This document shows, in pieces, positions 24,121 to 43,517 of a stretch of DNA of 64,000 bases (within the stretch, counting starts at the first letter, position 1; each line of letters opens with the position of its first letter). A program made the position numbers and the translations under genes. The stretch is taken from the NCBI RefSeq assembly GCF_000002995.4, contig NW_025062479.1, positions 4,273,221 to 4,337,220 of the forward strand, written 5' to 3'. Origin of the DNA: Brugia malayi. Taxonomy: Eukaryota; Nematoda; Chromadorea; Rhabditida; Onchocercidae. The notes under the pieces are model-generated. The model searched no databases. It was not told where the DNA came from and saw only the letters and a list, made by a program, of their open reading frames with translations.

Positions 24121-25028
24121 TTCTATTGAATGAACAATAAAAAATATTAGTTGATTGCTATCAGAATCGGTCATAAATATTTCTGATTAAGTTCAGTGTT
24201 ACGAACATTTTAAATAAGAGAAATATTACATAAATCAATTAATAAAACGGTTATTGTAGCTAGAAATTTTTATATTATTACAATGAAATCCTCAGTATAA
24301 TAGCCATTCTTTTAACCAATCGATTTATTCTTTGCTGTACTGAGACTCATACCCAGAAAGCATACTGCTTTCTCTGCAAACAAAAATATGTCATTTCTGC
24401 TTTGATTTTTCATTTTGAATTAGAAGAACTTCATAACTAAAGCTCTATGGGAAATGAACATCTTTTTCTTTTATATAACCACTGAAATATGTAGATCCCA
24501 CCTACTATACCTTACTGCTTTGCACGGTCATATCTTGTTGTTTAATTTGCAGTTTTGTTTCGCCTCTAATAATTGAAGAACTTTATTTCTGTTGAAAATA
24601 GACTCAATAGACACGAAAGAAAACTTTTGTGGGATGCTTCTATGTGGACTTTTATGTCGGAGTGATCATGCTAATCTCATGCTGCGATACATCCGTTTCC
24701 ATCAAAATGTAATATATTCTAATACGACATAAAACATAGCATTATTATAAAAAACAAGGCGGCTCAAAGTATTTTAATATCATGAGAATTATTACACTTT
24801 TTAACTTACGTATGTGCACTTTGATTGATATCACCTTAGTTTCCGGATGACATTTCACCGTAAAAAGTAGATTTTGTAAATGTCTCATTGTTTAAATAGG
24901 TTAAGCACGGATAAACATGAAGTCCCGTTAGATTACATTAGAAAATAACTTTATTTAAACAAACCGTTCTAATAAAATAAGATCTACGAAAAGCAATCAG
25001 TTCTAGAATGTGAAGGATTCATAGCTAA
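24121..25028. other. Tail-to-tail intergenic spacer between SGSM3 and the DOMON gene
   Basis: The two genes converge here. The SGSM3 polyadenylation signal AATAAA lies at 24136-24141, and a minus-strand AATAAA (plus TTTATT, about 24950-24955) would serve the DOMON gene. Nothing else is supported. Confidence 0.6.
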
Positions 25029-27081
25029 TTACAACTGGCATTCGTTCGGGGTAGAGGTGGACCCGCACGGACAACGATTTATGCACACAACCATTTCATG
25101 AGGAGTGATTTGGTGCTTACGAATTTGCCCAGTAGGATCGAGTGGCGATAACGCAATTGGGAACTAGAAAAAATTTTAGCATAATTTGTGCAAACTTATA
25201 TTAACATGGCACTCCCAGCGTGAGTTTGTGAATACCCCATGCATGGACAGCACAAATATATCGTTCATCTACGCACTAGTAAGACAAATGACCATTTAAA
25301 ACTAATTAGAAAAGATCAATTTGCTATGTTAATCTTCCCCTAATTAATCAAATGACTGAACGCACCTGCCAAGGTAAACAGTTAGCCAGCGAGAAGTCAG
25401 CAGTATCATTTGAGATTATTGGTCTAGCAAGTCGTACTCGCAAATTGCCATTATGTAGTGAAGCGTATTGAACAATTACATTCTGTCTATCGTCCAGTTT
25501 CGGTTGTCTAAAGCCTTGGACAAATTCGTCACTTACTAATACCTTGTTGTCCAGTACACGTACGCTAATGAAATCAAGACCATCGTTCTAAAACAATGTA
25601 AAGACGGTTAAATTTAGTATTGTGTATAAAACCAATATCTCATTCTTAACTCTGAGTGGGTTAACTTTTATATCAAATGATAAGTTTTGGTCCGCATAGT
25701 TTTTTCAAACCTATATTAACCATAGACTGTCCAAAAGCAACGCCAGTCCAAGTATTAGTTCCTGCTGGATACTGAAGATATGTAAGTTGAAGATGGACAT
25801 GTTGTTGATCCCTTGCGAATTGTAATTGATATTGTCCTTGTTGGTATTTACATGCAGCTACACATCCTAAATCATTTCTTAAATTTATTTCTTAAAAAGA
25901 ATGAAACCAACAATTTCCATCTGATTTCGGCTGTATATGTTCTAATAACAACTTTCAAAATTGTGTTTCATAAATCAAGGCAATCTCGTACATAAACATG
26001 AGAATCGATTATTCTGTCACAATTTTACTAAGATAGCACTAAACAGAATAACTGATTATTATTGCATGAAGTATCATAACCGTGTTATTAATTACTAGAA
26101 CAGAAATTTGAAATGTATACAACACTAAGATACAGAAATAATTATTTCCAACCCCACCTTCGTTAATATAATTTGCCTTGTGTGCAAAACCAATAAATAG
26201 AGAGAACACTTGGTTTGTTCTCTTTTTATTGAATGAAATATGTGGAGTTGGAATCTGTGTTACTAATACTAAATTAGTAATTAATATAATTAATAATATT
26301 AATACAATGAACTAAAATCAATAATATTAATATATAATGAAATTAAGACGAACAGCGATGTGAGAAATCGTCGTTTTCCACTCAATCGATATTCCTGGGG
26401 TGAATAATTAGTTATTTGTCATTTTGAAAAGAAAACGAAAGAAATGCTTAAGCGCACTATTAAAATTACCAAAACTAGGTAGGCATAGTGGAATGTTCCC
26501 CCTAACAACATTGTGGAATGGCTTATCAAAGAAGTCCAAGATATACAGTTAAGGTCTTTGGATCTACTAATCGTCCATTTCTTCTCTCAGCTATTAGCAA
26601 AAAGTGGGCATTATTATCAAATAAATGAAAAGTTTTTATCAATTTCTTATCATTATCATTTCATTTAGTTTACAACCCAATATCTCCTCTATTTAATTAA
26701 CATAGAAAAGATGGTATCATGAAGTTAGCTTTAAATAATAACTATTTTTTTATCTTCATATAGCTGCTGAAAAAAACTGTATTATACCACTTGAATGATA
26801 GATCATCTAGAAATTGTCTTGCATTACAAATGTCTTGCATTACAAATTAAAATTAATCACTCTTTGACCAACACATTTTAATTCCCATCTTTAACTGCAG
26901 ATTTTGAAGGCTAAACAAACAAGCTCTTTTATTAAGCTCCCTTAAACTTCTTGTGAAAGTTGCAGAAGCTGATTTCAACCGATCTAAAAAATGTACATAA
27001 ATATTTAAAAAACACACCTGAAATGAGATAACTGAGACAAATCACTGAAAGAATCTGAAGAAAAACAAGCCAATTAGCCAT
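25029..27081 (-). CDS. Secreted DOMON-domain protein, 4 exons
   Basis: Exons, 5' to 3' on the minus strand: 27018-27081, 25721-25866, 25366-25587, 25029-25163. They are in phase and give 188 aa. Residues 1-22 (MANWLVFLQILSVICLSYLI) form a hydrophobic signal peptide, so the product should be secreted or luminal. The remainder resembles a single DOMON domain, a beta-sandwich known in other proteins to bind haem or sugars: GQYQLQFARDQQHVHLQLTY, TWTGVAFGQSM, DFISVRVLDNKVLVSDEFV, LDDRQNVIVQYAS and RVRLARPI. A short Cys-rich tail (CINRCPCGSTSTPNEC) follows, with no membrane helix or anchor signal. The upstream in-frame codons are disregarded because the signal peptide begins at this Met, which sits just after a TTCTTAG acceptor. 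The ligand is unknown. Confidence 0.8.
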
Positions 27082-29309
27082 CAGTTGTTCTTCCAGACAC
27101 CTAAGAAATACTGCGACACTTACTCTTTTTTTTGCATTAAAATGGACGAAAAACCCGTCCCGTCCGTGATAGGCGGAGAGAACCTGTTGGACGACCTCAA
27201 ATCGCTTTTGTTGTTTGAAATTTAACATAACAAAATATACTATTTTCTTAAAATATATACTATTTTAGCTTAAAATATACTATTTTATTTTCTCCAGATT
27301 TCATTAGCTCGACCAATCATTTCTGCTCAATATTCCTACCCAAACCGGGAATTCTGACACTCCAGATACCCAACCAGTCTAACGGACGAAATTTTTCGTT
27401 ATTTATATACCAGCAGGATAATTTGCACATTTTCATAGCAGAATCTTATGCCCTTAAGGCAACGACACTTCCAACACAATAGTAATGGTAGTGGTACATA
27501 TTTGCAGCGAGTAATACAAAGTTCTCAATAAAAAAAAAAAAAAAAAAGTCAAGTTTTAAACGCAAATACACGCTTATATCAACTTTCTCAACAGCTTATT
27601 TTTTCTAATTGAATCCATCTTTCAATCAGATTTAATTCGTATAGATCGTGCAACTCCATTACGTTTTATTAAAACAACTGGAACCACCATCACTAACTGG
27701 CACCACAATGAAATATTGCTGCACACTGAGAAAACGAACTACCTAAAAATGGAACAGGGAAACCTTCCATAAAAAATTACCCTTAGAATCGCAAAAACCA
27801 TGTTACTAGCTCTTCCTAAAAATAAAATTTACAGAAAACTCCAAAAAGAGCATGCTGACTAGACTACACAGATGAAATCCAATCCACAAATAAAAAGCCT
27901 GCCGGTTTTTTAATCCAAGCTTATGCGTACGTAGGATCTTACGTACGTAGTGATGAAATTCTCAAACAACAGTTTGAGTTCAAAATTCGAACCCGTAGTT
28001 AAATTCTCTTCAGGTGAAAGACTAAATATTAACTTTAGTCAGGATTCAGAAACCAAACCAGCGTGAAGAATGACAAATACAGATTTAGTAATCTAAACAA
28101 ATCACATAACAAATGAAGAATCAAACGAAGAAAGCAGGAATATAAATATTACCGTCAACAAGGATAATAAGTACCAAACGAGGCACTTGATACAAGTCCT
28201 CAAATAACTTCACAATTGCCGCACTTAATGAAATTTTGCGGGAAAAAAAATGTGGCATTGAGTCATGTGTTTTGTAACTGGCTTCCATTTTTGAAAATCA
28301 TGCAGATGAAAATGCTGATTTTATTTTTCGAACTTATTGGTGTTTGAATTTTCGAAAAACATTAAGAATTGTAAACTTTAGTCTCATTGAACAAAATCCG
28401 AACCATGTTTTTCAACATTCACATTAATACAGCCACAATTGGATAGGAACATATACAGAAAAAGAACAGCATTCACAAAATTATCACCAAAACATCATAT
28501 TAATAATAACGATAACACTTATGTACTAATAAGTTCTAGCAGGTCATTTTTGAGCAAAGGATGCAATCACACGTGGTTCACACAATTATAAAAAATATAT
28601 ATTAAGTGAAATAAGGTAAGAAAAGCGAAATAAAATTACGATATAAGGATTCCATTATTCATTCTTATTCTGTATGAACAAATTATCCCAAATACCAAGA
28701 CAACTTGGAAACGGAAGAACAGTAACATTAATACTTGATTTCGTTAAACAGTTCATCACCTTACAGAAAGACAACTAATCTTTTCAAATTTCCGTCAACA
28801 CATCTTTTCAAACTCTTATTTGAGTACCTTGTAACAATAGCATACCAGTATCAAGCGAGGTATATATAATATAAACGAAACCACTGAAAAAGAATATTAG
28901 CCTAAGAAGACAGAAATGACCATAAAACATCTCACTGCTCTTTGCCAACGCCATACTTTTCAGTAGAATTAATACTGCACAACTAGAATTTCGTTGAAAT
29001 ATCAATAACTCGACCAAAACAGCATGTCTAATCAGCTTTTTATTCAGATTCAACTTTTGCAACACTTTCCTTTACGGTTTTATTTGTAGTCATGCAAGAA
29101 TAAAAAGGCCACTGGAAATAATTTATTACTGTTAGAATGGGTCAAAAGATTGTGATTTCGACAATGCGAAGCAGTACGATGTCGTGATAACCCAAAATCA
29201 ATATAATGTAGAGACAATCGTCAACTCCAGAAAATTACTAACTAGTTTCTTCCAAACAGGAGAACCTGTTCGACAAATGCTAGCTAAACTTTGTTTAAAC
29301 TGCCCGAAG
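27082..29309. other. Intergenic region without supported genes
   Basis: AT-rich, with an A18 tract at about 27530-27547 and two short hairpins near 27926-27978. The minus-strand open frames here are short, lack splice context and were not accepted. Confidence 0.55.
27926..27978. repeat. Pair of adjacent short inverted repeats
   Basis: CGTACGTA (27926-27933) and TACGTACG (27940-27947) flank GGATCT. Shortly after, CTCAAAC (27961-27967) and GTTTGAG (27972-27978) flank AACA. Function unknown. Confidence 0.5.
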
Positions 29310-34714
<5,405 letters not shown>

Positions 34715-37700
34715 TGCTTATTACCTGAAAGTGATCCTACACTGAACTCGATGTCTGTTTTACTAATGTACTGAACGTATTACATTCAATCCTATATGGA
34801 TAATATAATGATGCTATTCTAACAAACTCATGAACTGTACGCAATTAATAGAGACCAGAATTCATTAAAGAATTTATATAAAAGCTTAATTAAGAAGATT
34901 AGAAAAATGTAATATTATGAGAGAAAGATCTATTTATGCAACGAAATAATTTCCACAGACTGACAGTACATAAAAATATATGTTACTAGCATAAATAAAC
35001 ACTAATGTAATATTACAAGGAGGTTGCGGAAAGGTATTAATGTGCAAATGTATATATATATATGCGTTTGTGCAAAAGAAAATTACTTAGCTAATTTGAG
35101 TATTATGATCAGAATAATGCAATCATGTCTCAGTATAATTACTCGAATTGCTTCTTTTTCTACGTAGCAAAATAGAATTCATGCAAGAATTACTGAATGT
35201 CCTGATATTTTCGGTCTTCCAGTGCAACATAATCGCTGGTATTAAACTATATCAAATAAGACAAAAAAATGAACAAAAAATCGTAACTAGATTATAAAAC
35301 AAGGGTTTCAAAACATCAGAGACTTTCTGATATTTCGTTTTATTTGATTTAATTAGTAATGTAGTGTGATAAATTAACTACCGAAAACTGAATTTTCAGA
35401 TTAACATATTTGTATTTCAATATGTTATGATTTCAAACTCATTAAGCATCGAAAAACTATGCAATTTAGTTGAAATAAATTGAAAGGAATAAACGTCATG
35501 AATTTAATCCAGCAAGCGTTCTACATCTAAAACCTTATGCACCACAATAATCGCTTATTAATCTACCAAAAAAGGTACAGTGCTCCTTCACAAAGCATAC
35601 AACCTTAGTCAAAAAATAAAATAAACTAAGAAATGAGTAGGAAGCGACTTCAGAGAAGCAACCTTAATCAAGTGAGAGAGAGGAAAAGCGGCGACACATA
35701 GAAAAAATGATATGATAAGGAGTAAGAATGAAGTACTGATGTACAAAGCTGTTTCAGTCAACGATCTTGAAGCACATTTACACCTTAAAACTCATTCATT
35801 TATTTCATACAATGGATTAAAGCCACTGCAAGAAATAGGTGCAAACTCTGCTTTATAACTTGGAAGAACTTATCCTTTTCTCTCTTTTGTCTATTCTTAA
35901 CTTAGACCACAACGTTCTAATTTTTCCTCTTTTCTTGAATGAGTGTGAAGTTTCTTGTCTGCTTACGAGTTAACTGAAAAGCGTTTGAACATTCTTATGA
36001 AAATATGTTGCAAGGGGAAACCTATACCTTAACAAGCTAACAAAAAAGCAAGGTAAGAATGACTTTGGTTAAATGTTCACTACACTTCAAAAAGAATGGA
36101 AATGATTCCAACCGAACCACAATTGAGAAAAAATAAATGAACTCGCCATTTACGAAACTCTCTTAAAATAAAGGGTAAGAGTGCAACAGATTTAAATAAC
36201 TTTTAAGTTATTCTAAAACAGTAATTACTGAAAAAAACAAGACGGAAGAAAAAGCAAAATTGTTATATGTGTGCAAAATATATCAATTAGAATTTGAAAT
36301 TTTAAGAAATTCTAATTCCATCAGCTGACCTGCCGCTATTTTCAAAGAGATCTTATAAGCTAGCTTTGTTTCTTAAAGTATTACACACCATTTCTCAAGT
36401 GCTAACAGCTATGTCTTACCTTTAAAGAGAACAAAGCCTTTTGTCCTTTCAGAAATTGAGGTTACTGCTACTTCTTTTATCCTGCATAAAAATAAAGAAG
36501 AAACAGCGAGTTCACTTTCCCATTTCTCAATTTCCTCCTCCAGTAGCTGGATCACAATTAGAAAAGTATTAAGTATAGCATAACAACAAATAAATAATGA
36601 CAGAAATTGGCAATAATTAGTAACAATATGACAAGTATGGTCAACTCGAATACAGAAATGAATGTCGAAATACTAACATTTAATCACGAAAGATAGAAGA
36701 GGCACAGCCTGGTGCTAGTCAGAATTTCATCTAATTTTAACTTTGAGACGAAGAGCTAGACTTCATCACAAACACTACAAATATCTAGTGTGTAACTCAG
36801 GAAGGTATCATTAGCTAAATTTTCATAAGCAAAAAGTCAATCTGACGAGACCACAGTGAAAAACTTGATCCCATATGGTTTTTTCAATACCGAAGATATG
36901 CTGCATACTCAGTTATCGTATTGAATGCATTGTATGATTTACATCCAGTAACTATGAGGTTTAATAATTGCAGAATTATCCTTTGTTCAAATGTGATATA
37001 CGGAACTTTGTGATCTCCCATTCAGTGACAATGACACTGGTACAGTAAGACTCCTAAACCCCATATATAGCAGCCGTATGTGGAGATTAGCAATATTAAC
37101 GAGAAAAAACAGTAAGGGAAATGAAATGTAAAGAAAATCTTGGTATGTTTCCCTAAACTTCTCTGAAAATCATCACGTCGTTTTGTTTCCTCTGCTTTCG
37201 TTGAGTATCCTGAAAGTAAGGGAGAAGAAGGAGCATTTGCCTGCTACTGACAAAAGACAAGATGTAACGGAAAGAACGACACACATCCATCTAAAATGAA
37301 GAAGCCTGTTACGAATGTTGATTACCTTTGTTCCATCAGGCAATTGAGTGCTCTCGAGAAGTATGCAAAGTGCGATAAAGTGAAAAGATTCATCAGACTG
37401 ATAAAGTAAATTACGGCCCGGGTTGCAAAGTGAATGGGTGGGTGTGATGTGGTAGTGAGAGGTTTTCCGGTTCCGTATAGTCACCTGGGTAATGCTTGAC
37501 TTCTTTCATGTAACTTCATATCATCAAGAACAATATCGTAGAGAAAATTTGAAAAGCTTGATTTTATGGTAACTGCGGTTATCTTACAAAAGGACCATTT
37601 CCCTTTCTACTTTTTTTTCTTCCTATATTCTTGTCAAAATTTCTAATGGATTTAATCAAAATCTCTGTTAGTATATTTATACAGAGCGATATTTTCGGAG

Positions 37701-37792
37701 AGCAGAAGGACACGAAAGACAATCAGAATTAGATACATTTTAGAATTTTTAGTCAATGAAAAGACCTAAGTTATAGGCATCGCTCGGTATTG
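34715..37792. other. Divergent intergenic region between SEC14L1-like (minus) and WIPI4-like (plus) genes
   Basis: No coding exon is assigned. A minus-strand open segment at about 37173-37484 contains a GC-richer block with a donor-like ACAAAG|GTAATC at about 37329-37324. It could be a 5' UTR exon of the SEC14L1-like gene, whose ATG lies just after an acceptor at 34725. The encoded residues match no family I know. Confidence 0.4.
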
Positions 37793-38592
37793 ATGAGAAG
37801 GGCATCTCATGTATTATTCAATACCTTCAACCAGGTATAAATTTGTTTTTTTTTTCTTCGCTTTAGAAATGATTAACGAATGTTTTTTAAAACAGAAAAA
37901 TTTGCAATTGGCTTGCTGTTTTTTTTTCGGATTTAAGTTAGTTGAGTTGATCCTAAATGATTTTCAAAGAATGTGCTGTGCTCAGGTTTTCTTAACTTAC
38001 ATTTAACGTTGATTGCAGGATTTCGGCTGTTTTGTATGTGGACTGGATGATGGTTTTCGGATTTATAACACGGATCCGTTGAAACAGAATTTTAATGAGA
38101 AATTAAATGGTGGCATTGGAGCAGTGGAGATGTTATTTCGTTGCAATTATGTAGCACTTGTTGGTGGGGGCGTAACGCCTGCTTTTTCAACAAATAAAGG
38201 TTTGATATTTGTTTTTCTTTCGAGAAAGGTACTGTAGTTTTCGTATGAGAGAGTTAAGGACAGATCTCGATCTTTTTTTGTTAATAGTGCATCAGTTTTG
38301 TTATTTATTTGCAGTGATAATTTGGGATATTATTGATCATAAAGAAGTGGTTCAGTTAGAGATGAATAGTGATGTACGAGCAGTACGTTTACGTCGCGAT
38401 CGTATTGTAGTGGTTCTCGACACATCCCTCCATATTTTTAGGTTAGCTTTGTGTTCCTTCTCTTAACATTTGTAATTTGTTGTGTCGGAAGCAAAGAATA
38501 TACAATATTTCTGACTGATTCTTATATCAACCTTACTTTCACTTTGTTTACTCTAGCTATGAGTCATTTGCATTAATTAGCTGGAAACATAC

Positions 38593-38623
<31 letters not shown>

Positions 38624-39997
38624 GGCTTGTGAAAAAGTTAAAAATATTATGTAAAGCATTTAGTTATTTCACTGAATCACTGGGCAGATACTTCAAGATT
38701 ACGTATTTTTCCTTCTGAAATTATCTCTAGTTTCTTTTTGAAATAAATTATCCCCTGTTTGTTTGTTTGTTTTTTGTTTTTTTTTTTTTCGCAAATATTT
38801 CCAGCAAATTGATTGTTTATACTTGGAATATATGTATGTGTATAACCATGATTATCCAGATTGTTCATTTCGTTGGTTTATAGTTTCACAGATCAACCTA
38901 AAAAATTGCAAGTATATGATTCAAGTAGAAATCCACGTGGAATATGTTGTTTGTGTCCAGCATCTGAAAATTCTCTTCTTGCTTTTCCTGCACCCTCTTC
39001 ATCGTCGGCAGTTTGCTGTTTAACATTGGCCGAACCAGATGCTCCTCCCAGAATAATCAATGCCCATCAAAGACCGTTATCTGCCATTGCACTTAACCTT
39101 ACTGGTAAAGCACTATTTCGAAAGATGAATTCATTTGTTCGCCAAATTATCGAAATAGTTCTTGAACCTAATAAATGAAAAGCTGCTAGTGAAATTATGC
39201 ATAATGACAAAAAAAAGAAAATACTGGTTTTGACCACGTTTTGATATGTTCTCCATTACAGGGGAACAGTTAGCTACATCTTCTGAAAAAGGAACCATAA
39301 TAAGGATTTTTGACACCAAAACTTGCCTTTTGTTGAAAGAACTGCGACGTGGAACGAATCCTGCTTCTATTTTTTGGTATTTTAATTTCACTTCAAATTT
39401 TTCCTTGAAACTTGTAGAATTTGACAGGATTCTGAACACGTTTTTGTTTCTAGTATGAGTTTCTCAGTGGATTCGACCATGCTGTGCGTATCTAGCAATC
39501 ATCATACTATACATTTGTTCTCTTTGGCTATGAAGAAGAAGAAAGTGTATGTTCCTGTGATTAATATTTCTAGGAAGTAATTTTTTTGCATTTGTTGATC
39601 GTGGATATTTGACATGCTTTGAAGATAACAATCTTCCTTGCCTCTGTGTTCAAAACTTTATTTTAGCCCGCTGAGGAAGTTGAGTTTTTCTGGTGAAGTC
39701 AGCGTCTCACGTTTCCGATTACCTTTCTCTTTTAAAGACAAGGATTCCTGCATATGCGCTTTTGGACCACAGCCTGATTCTGTCATTGGTAAAAAATTTT
39801 CCTGTTAATTGAACTTTTCGCAAAGTACTATTAACCTACCAGGTTAAATGTTGAAGACAGTTGATTCATACAAAGCTTTGGCAATTTCAGTAGTCTCGTC
39901 CGATGGAAGCTATTGCAAATTCAATTTTTATTCAGAACGGAATGAGTGCATACGACAAACTTGTTCACTCTATTTGGAAATAACCAGTGATTCATAA
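37793..39997 (+). CDS. WDR45: WIPI4/WDR45-type PROPPIN (EPG-6-like) autophagy protein, 8 exons
   Basis: Seven-bladed propeller that binds PI3P and PI(3,5)P2 on forming autophagosomes and works with ATG2; in C. elegans the WIPI4 protein is EPG-6. Exons: 37793-37834, 38019-38199, 38315-38441, 38884-39104, 39262-39376, 39454-39546, 39667-39788, 39891-39997. They are in phase and give 335 aa (human WDR45 360). Diagnostic features are the N-terminal [36 protein letters not shown], the VIIWD blade, [29 protein letters not shown] and the phosphoinositide-binding double Arg in [15 protein letters not shown], followed by [15 protein letters not shown] and IHLFSL. LRRGT rather than FRRG and the INAHQ context favour WIPI3/4 over WIPI1/2. 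The vertebrate C-terminal extension is shortened to YLEITSDS. A polyadenylation signal AATAAA lies at 40047-40052. Confidence 0.93.
38593..38619. repeat. A27 homopolymer in a WIPI4 intron
   Basis: A run of about 27 A within intron 3 of the propeller gene. Together with the T25 tract in SEC14L1 it shows that long homopolymers are tolerated in introns here; length may be inaccurate in an assembly. Confidence 0.9.
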
Positions 39998-42900
39998 ATC
40001 TTGTATACATTTTGTGCTGTTACGTAGTATAGGATAACGAGGCTGGAATAAAACTAGGAGCAATTTAGCTTGTTTCATTGTAATGCTTAAACACAAATCG
40101 TGTTTCTTTCTTTTCGGCCTTTCAGATCGATGTCTCTCAGTTTTGTTGTCTTTCGCTTGGTTTGAAAATTAGGGTATTATATTTGGCTGCTTAGAGTGAT
40201 GAAAGTAGTTCCGGTTGCTCTTACTGAATTCATTTGGCCTTATTGCAGTTTCGTATTACTATATATTATGTTATTCTTAATATATGTGTCATAATCATGG
40301 GAGAAATAATTTTTGTTGCTTATGTTTCCTACCTGAATGCATTATTCCGACTCCCTTTTAAAGTCGATATTGTGAGGGAAATTTCTTTTTTTATAATTCG
40401 GTGTAATCTCGAACTAATGTACTTCTGGAGCAACTTGGATTTAGCAAATCCTTTGATGATTTGTCCAAATTTCTCTTTTTTAACATCAGTCTTTTAATTT
40501 GCATTTTACTTACTCATCTTCACCGAATTATCTTATTTGTCATATGTTTGTATTAAAAGTGTCGCATTATTCTAAACCATTTTGATATCTCTTCACTCAT
40601 AAGAAAGACGATATAAGGTCAATAATTATATAATAATAAATTACTATAACCACTATAATAAATTGTTTTTGTCATAGGGTATTTCTAACTTCCGGAAGAC
40701 AAATGGAAAAATAGTACTTCAAGTCTTCAAGATTTACTACCGAGCTATCGACCGCTTTTGGAAGAAGTTTCGCATCTACATGTACGATGCTTTCAACTTC
40801 AAATTAGGGTAGTGAGACTAGTGCAGTTCTCTCCTGAAGCTAAATGCTGGTGCACTGGTGTTTTATTAGGAATGTGCTAGAACATTCATGTTAGTATTTT
40901 AAATCCATTCTTCATGTCAGACTTTAACCTCCCCACTCAGTATTGAGATTGTCCACCATTATGGACGTCCCAATCTTTGCTAGAGAAGAACACTTTTGAA
41001 AATAGTAAATCCAGGAGTTACCGTCTGGTGTAGTAGGTGAGTGCCGCCTGGTTGAATAGATTGCCTTGCAATTGCCTCTCCGTGAAATACTGAACGGTCA
41101 TGTGCAGGATAGGTTAAATTTCAACTGGTCATTGGGATTTGCAATTTCTAAGGGTGGATTGGATATTGAGCTCGTTCAGAGTTATTACCTAATTCTGAAA
41201 TACCTCGTGAAGTATGTCCAGCATTGGGGAATACTGTTGTTGCTGTTCATTATCAACACCTTTTCTTTTTTGTAAATGTTGAATGAAAAGTTTGCACTGC
41301 GACTTTAAGTTATAGATAGTGTTTGTTAAAATTCTCAAGCTCTCATATAATTCGTATATATGTTTATGTATTCATATATTTATGCTGTATATATTTGTAG
41401 TGTTCTATGTTTATAACGGTTTTCATAGACTGCATTAGCTATTGGAAAATTCCAACATTTTAAGTATCAAATTTTCGTTATTTTCATTCGGAACAGAAGA
41501 TTTTCGGAAGTGTAATACATAGTGTATAAACCCTCATCTTCACTTTTTGTCGTTTTATTCAATAGCTGAAGGTTATATGTGTTTCTACTGGAATGTGGTT
41601 TTTGGTTTCTTCTTCCATGAATTCAAAAAAAAAAAAAATTGATGAACGAATTTTTTTCATTACTTTCATCTTCCGCCACTTTTTATTTATATACGATTCA
41701 GTTGTTGTTCCCGGTATATTTTTTGTCATCAGTGGAATGCGCTGTTCAAGATGCAGTTAAACAGTCAGGCTCTAATTTATAAACTAAGAGAAGTAGTGTT
41801 TCTTGCCTTTTCTGCTCTTTGTACTATGTCTGGTTTGATTCTTTTAGGCAGTAATGTCATTTTTAATTTTCTTTCCTCAGATTTTACAATTTGATTGATA
41901 TACTTTATTCTTCTTACAAAGATATGAAGTAATAACGAGGAAAAGAGTTGTCATTTTTCAATCGCAACTGATGTACTTCCTCATGTGTAGAGTAAATACA
42001 AGTTGCATTTCATTCGGTTTAATTTTATGCTGCTTATTGATTTACTTTATTCATTTATCAGTCTTTTTGTTCAGATTTTCTACCAAGAAATATAGACTTG
42101 CTCAGTTTGAACAGTTCAAAAATTATTCATTGATAGCAGTTTGAAAACGAATGATGAGTACTGCAATGTAAAAAACCTAAAAAATTATTTTTATGAAATG
42201 GTTGTTTTTTTCCTTAGAATCTAATAGGAACGCTAGATCTTGAATGATACAAAGGAAAAGGGAAATGAAGAAGAAATGGTTTGAACTGAAGTCCAGTTCG
42301 TAAATACTGTTGAAACAATGTGTATGTGAAGTGGGAAAGGAATTGTCGTTAATTTCTGGTAATTTGGAATTTGGAAATTAATTTTTAAATGAGAAAAATA
42401 GCAGATTATCTTGGTTTTTGTGTGATTCATCTTTGCAGCTATATCGTAGTGATTTTCGTCAAATGTATGTTCTAGTTTAAAACGTCAAATGAACGACAAT
42501 AAATAGTGAGGTTGGTTTTTTTTTTAGAATGGTTGTAAATGCACTCGGAATTGTTGCATAATTTGGCTTATAATCACTGGTCGATGAAATTCGTCGACCG
42601 ATCTATTCTTTATATGTTGCTCATGGTTCGCATAAGTTTTAGGAACGATCATACATGTTTATATATAATTTGTGCGTGTGTATACGAGCTGGTACCGTGT
42701 TAAATGTACCAGAGATGAATACTTTTATGTGTGTCTATATGTGAGCAGTTTTATTTATGTGTCACAAGATATATGATTTAGTTTACTGCACCTTTACGAC
42801 TTTTACCCTTTGATCTGCAATCTGCTCCCGTTTTTGAAATGCGCTTGCTGCAGTATTACAAATTTAGAACAGTCATTGTATATATTATATGATCTGATCA

Positions 42901-43410
42901 AACACTAGTAAACGTTGTTTGTACATCTATGCTTGTTTATATATGTCTCGTACTAATCTACTTTGTTTTTAATGGAATATTTTAAATTTCAAGCTATCAA
43001 CTGATAAACTAATAAGTGTGTTTTCACAATATATAAGTTCCGTGAGTACGTCATATATTAACTACATAGTTTTTAAGTCACTTGTTCGCATATGTAGTGA
43101 AATTTCACGTTTTCGATCAAATTGAAGTCTTTTTAATTTTTTCTATTTTGTATAGTTGAGTCCATCTATTTAATAAGTGGTATACGTAATTTGTCTGCAC
43201 TTTCTCTGTTGTCTTCACTGTGGCAATATGAAATGCACTGTCAAACTTGGTCTAGTATCTAGTATTTTCCCATCAAATGACATTTTGAGTGAAATCCGGA
43301 ATCACTTCCGTTTTTGAACTTTATGTTTGAACATTTAATAAGTGGTAATTCTGTTTTGCGCCTGGATCTTTCTTTTTTAAAAAGAAATACAGCGGGCAAT
43401 ATTTTTTCAG

Positions 43411-43517
43411 GAATATCGCTCATCGAAGCTGCATTCTAGACTGACTTTTGAGCAGTGATAATTGTACGAATTGCGTACTAAGCAGAATCTGCCAATGCCA
43501 CCTACTCTTCTTGACAG
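43411..43517 (+). other. Candidate non-coding (5' UTR) exon
   Basis: A strong acceptor (ATTTTTTCAG) precedes 107 nt that are more GC-rich than the flanks, followed by a donor (GACAG|GTATTA). All three frames contain stops, so it would be untranslated. The next downstream plus-strand gene is the carboxylase, 4.3 kb away. Confidence 0.35.

Noticed and set aside
28808..29065. 85-codon minus-strand open frame with hydrophobic segments
   Set aside because: Lies in the presumed 3' flank of the SEC14L1-like gene; no family similarity, and hydrophobicity follows from T-rich codons.
37173..37484. 103-codon minus-strand open frame upstream of WIPI4
   Set aside because: No motif; more likely 5' UTR or promoter sequence. 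Kept only as a comment in the intergenic entry.
41066..41275. 69-codon plus-strand open frame in the gene-poor block
   Set aside because: No motif, no splice sites in frame, no upstream start context.
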